A stretch of 64,000 nucleotides of DNA from Tenebrio molitor. Lineage: Eukaryota > Arthropoda > Insecta > Coleoptera > Tenebrionidae. A model generated the notes under the pieces. It ran no database searches and was not told the DNA's origin. It saw only the letters and a program-made list of their open reading frames with translations. The translations under genes were made by a program, and so were the position numbers. Positions 1-9,932 of the stretch are shown piece by piece (the first letter of the stretch is position 1; every line of letters begins with the position of its first letter). The stretch is from assembly GCF_963966145.1 (NCBI RefSeq), contig NC_091046.1:47740001-47804000 (forward strand), written 5' to 3'.

Positions 1-3000
1 AGTCGTTTTGATACGAAAATGATGTATGTAAAAGATCGCAGATTCTATCTACAGATACGAAAAAATTATGAATCTACGTAGTTGGTTACGTCAGATTTTT
101 TGTCTCCGCAGAAACAAATATTTTCAGAACATTTACGTTCTCGCAATTTATTTACAAAAATACAAGATACAAGAAGATAAAGAAAGTTTGCTAAGGTGTT
201 AATTAAAACAACTCTTCCTTGGAATTAGTGTTTGCGTTATTACACTAATCGACACGACACATTCTGGTACAGAATTTTCATTAAAAAATATGAAATATGA
301 TCGAGCACCATCCTGTTAACAGATATTTCGCAGTGTTGAGTTTCACATTAAGAATTCATTATTAAAGAATTTTTTAACACCCGAGCGGTTAGAATTTCAC
401 GGGAAGTACATACAAGGTTATCCTGGAATTATATCTGGTAAAGTTTTACTCCAGTGTGAAATATTTTCATACCTTCATTAATGAAATAAAAAATCGCTCA
501 ATTACAACTAAATTAACGGCTAATATTTTTTACTGGAACACGCAATTTTTTAATACATTGTAATTTTTACCTGATCCACCCACCTTTAGCTGTGAATTTT
601 TGGTATCAGAAGTAAGTGTCAAATATTTAAATATTTTATAATTCAATTTTAATCTGCGTGGAATTAAGTGAAAAAAGTATTCAACACATTTTAGTTACAT
701 GTTTGTACTTTTTAAAGGTAGCAAAAGCCGACCGATATTTTTTAAAAATGATCTTATCAAAGCTCAGAACAGGATTTTATCCTGGAGGTTTTTAATTATT
801 TTTTTCATCGTCTTGAGAATCTTTGAACAAATTTATAGCTGTAGTAAGTTTTTTTAAACTCACTAAAAGTAACGCAATGTAATTAATTTCGAATCGAGCT
901 TTGAGCTTTCTTCCGTTCATTTCTTGGAACAATTTTTGAAAACTAAACTCCATTCAAAAATCAAAAAACCAGCACCTGTTGCTTTAGGTTGGTAAAATTT
1001 AAAAAACCCTAGGTAGTTATTTTTTCATACTACGAGTATGTTGGTAACTGTAAATTATGACATTTATTTGATTCAAAATAAAATTCAATTACTTTGAATT
1101 TTGTGCAAATTGTTTTATTATTGCTCAGCACGTTTCATTTATTTATTAATTCTTATTATTTTTACTTAAAGATGCCCAGAAAAACAAGACACTAATCATT
1201 ATATCACTTAATAAACGCTTAACCTCAAAATTACAATTCACACCAAATTTTATAACGGACAGCGTTGCCGAAAGTAATTGATTTATTGTAAGTAGTGACT
1301 AAAAAAAGAAAAGGAACCTATCGAGTGCATTATTTCGTAACGTGAAATATGTATGTATTAAGAATGGAAACCTTTTTTGTTTCGTAAAATTCGTTGAAAA
1401 ATTCAGATCATTTCTACATGAATAGCTTAAAAAGGACACCTTGACAAACTTTCTGCTGAGTTTTATCTACATACATTCAATTTTAATGAAACTTTTTTGC
1501 GATTACGGATTTTAAATGATTGATGTGGGGAGGTTAAACGGATTATTTATTTGTGGAACGAACGAAAATATTGCTTTGCAGATATCTCCTGTGATTTTCT
1601 TTACCTTATCTGCTCGAGAAATAGTCAATTTTGGCTTAAAGTATTTTGATAAGTACTATCGGTGGACATTAAAACCTGGGACATCCAAAATTTGCTCATT
1701 GTATGTCAGACTTTTAAATTGTCACTCAAAATAAAAATTGTCAGTATTTAAAATTAACTCTTTGAACGTAAGAGATGCTAGATCAATTGTGTTATTATAT
1801 AAAATCATTGTCAATGAAAAGAACGTTAAAGAACTGAACTTTAACTTGGTGTTTCTGACAATATGTCATAATTTTTATAACCTTGTTTGTAAAAAGCCAA
1901 ATTTACCCAATGTATATTTCTGATTTTTGACTTTATACAATTGTGACGTTTGTCCCAGGTTTTTATGTCCACCGATAGTACGTTAGAGACTTCTTTAGTA
2001 AGTAGAAGAAAACCAGTCCTCTTAACTCTGGCTTTAGAAAATTCTAAATAGTCAATGCATCGATAGATAAACTGTTTTAACAATAATTGTTGTTTTAACC
2101 AGCGTTAAACAATATTAGATAAAATCTAGAAGCTACAAATAAAAAAAAAATATATTGAGAAAGATGGGTCAAATATGCCTACGCATCAATTGTCAAAATA
2201 GAGAGTTTTCGATTATGTATTTAAACGAAAAATACAAACATTTATGACTCTAACAACGATAAAAATATCAGTTGAATTATATGTACGAAGACTAGTGCAA
2301 ATCCAGCTTTCTCCAGACATCAATGCAGAAAAAATCGTCACAATGAATAACGTTTTGGCGAAAAAGACACAAGAAAAAATCGGAAACCAACAACAGAAAT
2401 GTTTCTTTGTATGTTTAATTCTTCTGAAGTGATCTGAATTAATCCAGATAAATTTAGAAAATAGAATGACACTCGTCTAATCGAAAACAAATTTAAAAAA
2501 CATCAAATGTGGAAAAGTTGTTCCAAGCGTAAAATTACAATTTCCAAAAGCGTAACGGCAAAGAATTGTACTGAAGTTAACAATCCATCTCCGGTGATGG
2601 TCAATACATATTTCTTTACGACTTTTTTATTGTTAGTAAACAAAGTTTCTATTGTATCTTCATGTAAATAAATACAGTTTGTTACGACCTGAAATTTTCG
2701 AAATGCAAATTATCTGCCCGGGGCATTAGTGGCTTTTCAAAATTCGTTGTCCATTCGGTCCCTTTCCGGGAACTCATAAAACTTGACAAAGTAGGCAGGC
2801 CACAAAAATAAACAGTTTATGTGCACTTGCACCGATCCCTGACCGTCTCTTCTAAGACGAAGACGTGTTGAATAACGGCTGATAACAATGGATTCCGGGA
2901 GTTATTCAACTCTGACATCACTCGGCTTTGGTAGAAAGGAAGCCGCAACAGTTCGTTTAAACAAACGCAAATAAATTCACCAAATCTATTCTCGGTTTTT

Positions 3001-3759
3001 GACGCAAATGTCCTTTTCCAGATACGAAGCCACCTTCACCTAGACTATATTTAGCACTTCTACTCGTTAATCCGTTTAGCGTAAGATTAATAATAACAAA
3101 TGAGTCACCCAGTTCCGAAAATTCTTCCGCTACTTTCGTCCTTCCCGAACTGAAGGAAATTTTCGATGGTTAAGTCAAGTCCCATCTGGCCTAACCACGT
3201 TGGCGAACTGTTGGGCATTCCAAGAAGTTGTACTTTCAAGTAAAAACCGCTCGGGACCTAAATACCTTTGTCCCGCGAGACTTGGAGCTAAATAGTTAAC
3301 AGTTTCGCAGAAGTTGGGCCCAATAAGGTACCTCGAAAGTAGAGCTTTGTTCGCAAATTCTTGACTGAAAAGTTTCGTAATTCCTCTTCGAGAGAACAAT
3401 AAGAACTGTTTCGCATTCCGGGGGGCCGTCGAGTGCATTCTTCGCGTCGTGGTAAACAAACGGAGGAGCGCGGCGATAACGAGAATGTTAATTAGCGAAT
3501 TATTGTTGTTTGCGACGTATCAGCGACGCCAAGGGGGCTTAGTGTGCGCAGATAAGGCGAGCAGGGAGGGATTAGGTCGGCGGATAGTCGTCGAGGAGGT
3601 CGGGGCCGGTTTCAAATCGGAATTGGCGCGTTCGCGGGGCGGCCGCTTCTTGGCAACAGACGTAAACATTCGGCGACATTGCCCCGGCTGAGGACACGGA
3701 CCTTGCCAAAATAATTTGGGCAGCGTGAGTGAAACCAGGATGGGTAATTGGGTACTCAC
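1..3759 (-). other. Intron 1 of the Aps/NUDT3-type gene (runs off left edge)
   Basis: This AT-rich stretch lies downstream, on the minus strand, of the splice donor at 3759 of the diphosphoinositol phosphohydrolase exon. No sequence resembling the rest of the Nudix domain (for example a VPGGG-type motif) was seen on the minus strand here, so the next exon is inferred to lie outside the window. The short open frames (72 aa or less up to 2.5 kb, 94 aa near 3.2-3.4 kb) resemble nothing I know. A TIR-bearing element at 1656-1978 and a 10-bp inverted repeat GTTGAATAAC/GTTATTCAAC at about 2869-2911 are the only structures seen. Confidence 0.6.
1656..1978. mobile_element. MITE with 27-bp terminal inverted repeats and TA target duplication (Tc1/mariner-like)
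   Basis: The left arm 1656-1682 (starts CTATCGGTGGACATTA) and the right arm 1952-1978 are reverse complements at 26 of 27 positions. Both are flanked directly by TA (1654-1655 and 1979-1980), the target duplication typical of Tc1/mariner elements. The 323-bp element has no transposase frame; the open frames inside it are short and unrecognised. It is a non-autonomous element in the intron of the Nudix gene. The superfamily call rests on the TA duplication only. Confidence 0.75.
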
Positions 3760-3858
3760 TTCAGTCTCGGCATCGGAGCGGACGCAGATGCAAGCCGCAC
3801 GCCGCCGGAAGCCTTCTTCGTCGTATATGCGGATGGAATTTGGTTTCTCTTTGACCAT
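3760..3858 (-). CDS. Aps: Diphosphoinositol polyphosphate phosphohydrolase, first coding exon (partial gene)
   Basis: The 33-codon exon starts at ATG 3858 and ends at 3760 before a GTGAGT donor. It begins MVKEKPNSIRIYDEEGF and continues RRRAACICVRSDAETE. It lines up residue for residue with the start of the animal DIPP/NUDT3 family, where a YD-GFKKRAACLCFRS-type segment leads into the first strand of the Nudix fold. These enzymes hydrolyse inositol pyrophosphates (PP-InsP5) and diadenosine polyphosphates in the cytosol. The Nudix box itself lies in later exons that are absent from the window, so activity cannot be judged. The gene is divergent from folliculin, with about 870 bp between start codons. 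Aps is the fly name for the single insect DIPP; orthology is inferred from this short exon. Confidence 0.8.
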
Positions 3859-4729
3859 TATGGGTTTCCAACGGACAAATTAAACTAAATAGTAAATTAA
3901 CGCGAATACTAATTAAAACGAATCAACTGAGACGTTAACACTCTACTGGACAGCCATAGCCGCTAGAAATGAAATTATCACACTTTTTTTCTACACCACA
4001 TTATATCCATCGTAATTATTAACCTGAGCCGAACATTTACACACGCTATATTTTACAAACTAACACACTCGTTTAAAAACACGTGCTTTTAGCTTAGAGC
4101 TAACTATAGGGGGATTGATTATAACCCATGATGGTGGTTTAACTGGCTCATTTAACCCGCTGCTGACCCCTCAGCTTCGGAAAAAGTCACGATTGTATGG
4201 TGATTATTTAGTGATTATTGTGGAACTGTCAACTTGCAGGGCTGCCAACACGAAACCCGCGCACTTTTCAAATTTATCAACTGGCTCACAGACAAACGCG
4301 ACGCAGCCGACTTACGTTTATTCCGCCGTTTCGATCCCGGCCTCGTCATAACAATAACGACGATAAATTACTAGACCTTGAATAAATTTAAATGAATTTT
4401 GATTCTCTTGATCGTCGACACCACCGCCCACTGGCGGTCGTCCTCCCACATTACTTAACCTAACCAAACAAATTTATTTTGGAACGAACTTCACGACGCG
4501 AGTGTTACATTCTCGTGTAAAATTAGACTCGAAAAGCCGGTCAAGCCAAATTTTATAAATAACTGACTCCAGCGAATTTCCTCGCAGGCCTCACGAACGA
4601 TGACTTTGAAGGTGACATTTTCAGCTGTCAAAGAACTGTCACTTTGACAGCAATAATAATAACAAGTGGTCGAGTAAGGGGGCCCCAGATGATACCCGAT
4701 CTGTTTAAACTACAAAATTAGATTTTGTC
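3859..4729. promoter_or_regulatory. Divergent intergenic promoter region, Aps-type gene / folliculin
   Basis: This 871-bp region separates two head-to-head start codons and so should hold both promoters. About 100 bp before the folliculin ATG lies an inverted repeat, CTGTCAAAG / CTTTGACAG, at about 4624-4649 with another TGTCA between the arms. AACCTAAC occurs near 4458. There is no clear TATA box at a useful distance from either start. The 78-codon open frame at 4115-4351 resembles nothing and is probably chance. Confidence 0.5.
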
Positions 4730-5985
4730 ATGGACGGGATCGTAGGGTTGGGTCATTTTTGCGAGACCCACGGCCCGTGTGTTATTCTGGCGACGCAACG
4801 CTGCAAAGAAGAGCCTCAACAGTACCCCCATAATCTGACGGTGCCGTGGTGCGAGTCTTGCCAGTCTATCGATTTGGATCAGTCTTTGGTGAGCAAAGAT
4901 GAGAGTACATGTTATGTTACAACAAGGACCCCTCTTCAACAAGACCTAGCTTTTTTGCTAAAGCAAGCTGCTGTGAGGAGTCTCAGTTGTGAGGTGAGAT
5001 TTCAAGCAATTTAGTTCAAGTGATAATTTGATTTGTCCATAGGAAACAAGCAAAGAAGGGGGCACCATGTACTTTGGTGACAATGAAAGGGGACACGTTC
5101 TGAGTCACACTTTTGCTTTACAAGACTCTCTAGCGCGTGGGTTTCACCGCAAATACAGTATTCTCATCTTGATGAGAGATAAAGTAGTAATTCAGATTTA
5201 ATAGGGGGAAAAATTGTAAAAATATTTTTCAGATTCATTTGCTGAATTGTTGGCCTGTTTTGACTAAAAATATTAAAGAAATCTCTTCTGATTTGCAATC
5301 AAAAGCTGCTGAAGTAAACGGAGTCGAGCAGATCCAGTGTCCACAAAGGGCGGTGAGACAGGCACAGGGCTCTCCCAACAACCCCTCCAGATCCCTCTCT
5401 CAGCTGACTGGGGAACCAGCAGTTTTTGCCCACTTGCACATGTGGTTTACCTGGTTGCTGAGTGTGGAATCAGTGGTGGAAAAACCGAGCCACGCTCCTG
5501 AAATACCAGTCAGTTGTTCTCCTGCTCCACTCAGATCACTGTTCAAACAGATGGACAGGGAGGTCTTCAGAAAAGTTTGCTATTGTGTTTTGACAGGGAT
5601 CAGGATGGAAGCTGAGGACCCAGAAGTACTACAAGTCTTCCAGCAGCTGTTGCCCAACAAGTGGAGTCTTCCAAAGAGTGGAGAAGTCTGCAAATTGAAA
5701 AAAATCGAAGAGAAGTGGATGGTGGAATGGTCAGGGTGTTTGCCTCCAAAGCTTCCCAAGTTACAGACTTTGACGGAAGAGGCGCTGCAGAATGATAATT
5801 TGCCTGAAGTGGCCCTTCAGCCCTACTTGACGGGAGTCATTTTGCATTGGCGCAACGTGGCCAGAAGTTTGAGTTGGATCTCCACCCCCAACCAAGAACT
5901 GTTCCAGTCTCTAGGGGTGCAGAAATTTGATCTACCCCTTCTGGCCTACTGGACCGCGCAATGCAGAAATGAACTGAAAGCCTAA
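4730..5985 (+). CDS. FLCN: Folliculin (FLCN/BHD homologue)
   Basis: Three coding exons, 4730-4993, 5043-5183 and 5233-5985, are joined at phase-0 GT-AG introns of about 49 bp to give 385 aa. The start MDGIVGLGHFCETHGP matches the folliculin N-terminus (MNAIVALCHFCELHGP in human). Later RSLSCE, MYFGD, GHVLSHTF, DSLARGFHRKYSI and CPQRA follow the family in order through the longin domain (about residues 1-190); a shorter DENN-like half ends the protein. Folliculin is the GAP for RagC/D on lysosomes and links amino-acid supply to mTORC1 and TFEB. At 385 aa it is shorter than human (579), mainly because the acidic linker is missing. AATAAA signals at 6100-6111 would place the mRNA end at or inside the neighbouring PAK1IP1 stop. 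Confidence 0.93.
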
Positions 5986-6099
5986 CTATTTTTCCAAAAA
6001 TGTGATACTCATGTGATACAGTTTGTTTGTTATGGGATAGTGCAAGAAAAATAGTTGTAGTAAATTTGTTATATTACAGTTTTAAGATTTTGTTGAGTC

Positions 6100-6111
6100 A
6101 ATAAAAATAAA
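6100..6111 (+). terminator. Folliculin poly(A) signals (two overlapping AATAAA)
   Basis: AATAAA occurs at 6100-6105 and 6106-6111, about 115 bp after the folliculin stop. Cleavage 15-25 bp downstream would fall on the last codons of the convergent PAK1IP1 gene (stop at 6120-6122), so the two mRNAs probably overlap at their 3' ends. Confidence 0.6.
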
Positions 6112-6119
6112 TATTTGTT

Positions 6120-7277
6120 TCACACTTTTTTCTTCTTCTTCCTGGACACTTTGTCCTGCGTTTGCTTTTGAAGATTCTTCTTTTTACTTTTTTTTTTGAC
6201 TTCTCTTGATTCCTCCTCTTCAAACTCCTCAATGACTCGTGACCTCATCACTGTCTTCTTCTTAACTGGACTGTCTTTAATTTCTTCTACTGTTTCGTCT
6301 TCCGTGGAATTTTCATTTTTTACCGCAACTGGGGGAACCACACACAAGCAAGTCAACCGACATCCAGATTCCGCCGACGCCAATTCTTCAAAATCTCTGT
6401 TCCAGACTTTAATACATCCATCACTGGAAACTGTAATGATGTATTCTTGATAAAGATTAATCGACTTCACCCTAGTATCGTGAGCTTTAAAAGACTCGAC
6501 GCTGCTGCCATCTGTGTTAAAAAGAGAAACTTGTCCATCTTCATATCCCACCAACAAAAGAGAATCATCCAGCCATGCACAGCTTGCAACCTTCTGTGGA
6601 TGCTGAATTTGCTTCAAAACGCCTCCAGATTCGATGCTCCAAATTTCCGTGTACTGCCCCCCATACAAAAGAAATCTGACCCCATCTGGAGCCCACAGAA
6701 TCCTTTCCAGACTCTTGGCATCCTTACTTTTGCTGTTTAAATTAATGACGTACGCTTCACGTCCCTTGATCAGGTTCCAAGTATTCAACGCGCAATCTGC
6801 ACCTAGCGTTAGCGCCAATTTTCCAGATGCATGAACAGCAATGTCATGGATTGCTGCACCTTTATGAGCCTTGGGCCAAATCTTCTCCAATTGCCAATTT
6901 CCTACACGCACGATTGTCAACACGCCGTCCGAACTTCCGCTAATGAGGTGCGAGTGATTTTCCGTGAATTGTAGACAAGTTATGGTTGCTTCATGATGAG
7001 TCAGAGCACAATGTTCTTTCCGCGTTTTCATGTCGTAAACGAATATGCGGTCGTCGGCGCCTCCCGAAGCTAAGTATTGACCGGACGTGGCCACGCAGCG
7101 AAGGCTGGCGGCGTGGTCGTGAGCCGCGAAACTTTGGACTAATTCATTTTTCTAAAATTTCATGCTTAATGACGAAATTATAATAATCAATAAAATTACC
7201 TTCGAGGAGAAGTTGTAACCCAGCAGAAACTCTTCGTAGCTGCCTGCTATAACTTCAAATAGCGGAGACTTCACCAT
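6120..7277 (-). CDS. PAK1IP1: p21-activated kinase 1-interacting protein 1 (Mak11), WD-repeat ribosome biogenesis factor
   Basis: Two exons, 7277-7200 (26 codons) and 7151-6120, with a 48-bp intron, give 369 aa. The protein begins MVKSPLFEVIAGSYEEFLLG, matching the family's VAGCYEQVLFG start. WD-type blades follow: SGGADDRIFVYDM, HLISGSSDGVLTI, KLALTLGADCALNTWNL, RFLLYGGQYTEIWSI, LLLVGYEDGQVSLF and SSDGCIKVWN. ITCLQF and AHKGAAIHDIAVHASGKLAL are closest to PAK1IP1/Mak11 among WD proteins. A lysine-rich tail (about the last 50 residues) suits nucleolar location. The yeast protein is needed for 60S subunit maturation and recruits Rea1-stage factors; the animal protein also binds PAK1. Start choice is supported by the fit of the first exon. 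It lies tail-to-tail with folliculin and on the same strand as RpL18. Confidence 0.92.
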
Positions 7278-7611
7278 GTTTAGCGGTCCCACAACACAAA
7301 TATTTTAAGGTTATGTCGTTTTCAAAAAGCGAGGTTATGTTTCGTCTAATTTTGGAAAAAAACTATGATTTATCTTTGTAGGTAGCTCAAATCCTTTATA
7401 TTTGAATCTAAAGTTGGATAAGAAGAATTTAAATTCAGATCTGAGCGGCGGTGTATTCTTTTTTGCAACGAAAACTAAATTGAGGTTATATTTTGTTTGT
7501 CAAATGAAGTTGCAACACGTGTTAAGATCTCGAGGTGCTTTATTAATAAAAATTACAAACTGCACTCAAACTATTTATTATAAAACTTATGAGTACAGAA
7601 AACAAATAATT
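7278..7611. promoter_or_regulatory. Intergenic region holding the PAK1IP1 promoter and RpL18 3' end
   Basis: This 334-bp region lies between the PAK1IP1 start and the RpL18 stop, both on the minus strand. Two copies of AGGTTATGT lie within about 40 bp (near 7308 and 7331), just upstream of PAK1IP1. An AATAAA on the minus strand at 7574-7579 is the likely RpL18 poly(A) signal, 33 bp after its stop. Confidence 0.5.
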
Positions 7612-8412
7612 TTACTTCTTGTAACCGCACGAGCGCCTACGTCCACGAGCCCTTTCGAATTTCCTTCCCTTAGCTCTCACGAATGGCTTAGTGTGCGAAT
7701 GTGGCACTCCAGGAGCCAGTCCAAAGTGTTTGACAGCTTCGCGAGCGTTGCGTCTGCCTTGCAAGAGAACAGTTTTGTCGCCAGTAGGGCTCCTCAAAGA
7801 CAACTGGTCAAAAGTAATGACTTCTCCTCCTAAAAACGACAAATGAGCAAAATGACGAAAACACGTCACCAAATCACCAACCTGCTTTAATAATCCTAGC
7901 TCTAGCTGATCTGGTCACACGTAAAGCACACACAGACAGTTTTGGGATCTTCCAAATGCGCGCATCGTCTGTCACAGTTCCAACAACGACGGCAGTGAGG
8001 TCATCACTCTCCCTTTTCTTCATTACACGCACGATCTTTGCGATGGAAATCGGGGGTTTGTTGATGTTGCTCATGAACAGACGTTTCAGAATGATTTTGT
8101 TGAATTTGGCGCCAGTACGACGAGCCAAATAGCGATACAACTGAAATGAAAGCGCAGTTAAGCATAAACGGGCCCCCCAAATCGTGTCTGATACTTACTT
8201 TGACTAACAAACGTAAATATACATCTTGACTCTTGGGTTCGGTGCGCCTAACCTTACGGTCATGTTTATGGTTTATGTCGATACCCTGCAAAAAACCAAA
8301 CGATACAATCAGAAGATGCTTTTTACGCACGTCTCCGTCATAATAGTGTTATTTTATCGTCTATTTAATTCAAGATGATTGAGATTTTTACGAAAATTTA
8401 ATATCTTACCAT
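7612..8412 (-). CDS. RpL18: 60S ribosomal protein L18 (eL18)
   Basis: Four coding exons on the minus strand, 8412-8410 (ATG alone), 8285-8199, 8140-7882 and 7829-7612, give 188 aa, the same length as human RPL18. The order is MGIDINHKHDRKVRRTEPKS, QDVYLRLLVK, LYRYLARRTGAKFN, LKRLFMS, TAVVVGTVTDDARI, VCALRVTRSARARI, GGEVITFDQLSLRSP, and the end HSHTKPFVRAKGRKFERARG. It is a structural protein of the large subunit. The first coding exon is the start codon only, followed by GTAAGAT. The upstream sequence on the minus strand has a pyrimidine run (CTCTTTCTC at about 8435) resembling a 5' TOP element, consistent with growth-controlled translation of ribosomal proteins. Confidence 0.97.
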
Positions 8413-8498
8413 GTTTGACGCGAATTGCCAATAGAGAAAGAGCAATCCGACAGGCGCGCCACCATGTGTCTGTCAAAAATAATAAAATAAACTCCAGA

Positions 8499-8510
8499 AG
8501 CGCCACCTAC
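8499..8510 (-). promoter_or_regulatory. CTCF-like motif (AGGTGGCGC core) upstream of RpL18
   Basis: The minus strand reads GTAGGTGGCGCT, which contains the AGGTGGCGC core of the animal CTCF site. It lies about 90 bp upstream of the RpL18 start and just below the glycosylase 3' end. This is a motif match only; binding is not shown. Confidence 0.35.
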
Positions 8511-8585
8511 AAATAAAAGTAACGGAGGAAAAATTTGAATATTTATTTTGGAAAATAACATAATACAAAATTTTGTACAAAAAAA

Positions 8586-9357
8586 TTATGAGATCAAGTC
8601 GTTCTCTGCTTTTTTATCTCTTTTACTGACGTGAGCGTTAGAGAGAACGTAGAATCTTAACGGTTTCGCGGCCCATTCTTCACCTGCTGAAGCAATCCCT
8701 ATCCTTCTGCAGTTAACAATTTGGGTTGCCTCAATTCTTCCACCATCATCTTCAATCCACAGACGCTCACTCTCTGTCAAATCAATTTTATTGCAATTAT
8801 CCTTAGTCACATTCATTGCTATGCACAATTTTGATGGTCCATTGCACAGTTCTGTGTCCTTTAGAGGTCCCTTTTTTTTAACTATAATTATTGAAATTCA
8901 CACTTTATTGAAAAAAAGTAAAAAAAAAAAAGTTATCAACACCTGTTCTAAACTTTTTCATTATTTCTAGACCTTGAATTGGTTCCAAGGCTCGAAGCAA
9001 AACTGCAGCTCCTGGTTCAACACTGGATATATTGAAGCAAAAATACATTCCATAAGTGAAGTACACATAAGTTGTCCCAGCTGGCATGTACATGGGCTCA
9101 TTTCCAGGAGTTTGTCTAAAAATGTTTTTATTTTTTTTTTACTGACGCGTAATTACGACAATATTGGCAAACCTGCCATTGTAGGAGTGTGAAGCTTTAT
9201 CTTCACCGCCCAAGTAGCATTCGGTTTCCACGATTCGACCTTTCAGAATTGAACCGTTGTCAAGTTTTCGGACTAGAACTTTGCCCAGCAAGTACAGAGC
9301 CATTTCTTTACATGACACGTTCAAATTCGTCTTTGTCAGCCTTCGAGACTTTTGCAT
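8586..9357 (-). CDS. MPG: DNA-3-methyladenine glycosylase (AAG/MPG family)
   Basis: Exons 9357-9173, 9115-8943 and 8881-8586 join in frame to 217 aa. This glycosylase starts base excision repair by flipping out and removing alkylated or deaminated purines. The residues known to act in the human enzyme are all kept: E46 (general base, human E125), Y48 and H57 (base stacking pocket), Y80 and Y83 (Y83 is the intercalating tyrosine), N90 and R103. Diagnostic stretches are RIVETECYLGGEDKASHS, VYFTYGMYFCFNISS, VLLRALEPIQGLE and LCNGPSKLC. It lacks the roughly 80-residue N-terminal extension of the human protein; ATG 9357 is the first in-frame ATG. An AATAAA at 8542-8547 (minus) ends the gene about 130 bp before RpL18 starts. 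Confidence 0.93.
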
Positions 9358-9932
9358 CGTTGCAGCGGTCTCGAAACATTTACTAATTTCAACGTATAAA
9401 TTAATTATTGAAAGTTTTTATTTTGATGTTTTATATTTTAGGTTAAGTGTACCGCGACGCTTTTTGATTAGCCGTCACTTTTTGACAGTTGCTAACACCT
9501 CAAAATCTGTATTATCGACAATCAGTTGAAAATAAACATTTTCACGTTATTTAGATTAATTTCTTTGTGTATTCAAAGGAGGAAGCTTTTAGTTTTATTC
9601 ATATTATTGTTTAGATTTGGAAATCGAGTAGAAAACCAGGGAAAATTCAAAATTTCGGTCGATACAGTGGACACCTGCACTACCGACCCACTCGACATTT
9701 TTGAACATTTGAAAGCTGCAACGGTCGACTCGACTGTGAGTGTTTTTAAATTGCAGGCGTGAACTGTCACAGTCTTGGTAAATTTTCGCCAAACAGTTCC
9801 AAACGTCAAAAATTGATGAACGTTTACGACTTTTTACATGTTTCCTCAGTAGAATTGTGCAAATGTGATTTTTTCGGTTTATACAAATTGTTTTTATACT
9901 GTGACAAGTGTTTTTGAGCGGCCACAAAAAGT
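9358..9932. promoter_or_regulatory. Divergent intergenic region, MPG / kinesin-8
   Basis: The 575 bp between the head-to-head MPG and kinesin starts should hold both promoters and the kinesin 5' leader. TTTTGACAGTTG (about 9480) and AACTGTCACAG (about 9763) repeat the TGACAG-type motif also seen near the folliculin and mRpS35 starts, and AGGTTAAG occurs near 9441. Several short open frames on both strands resemble nothing known. Confidence 0.4.

Noticed and set aside
3175..3459. 94-codon minus-strand frame downstream of the Nudix exon
   Set aside because: It was checked as a possible second exon of the phosphohydrolase; it has no VPGGG or Nudix box and no family resemblance.
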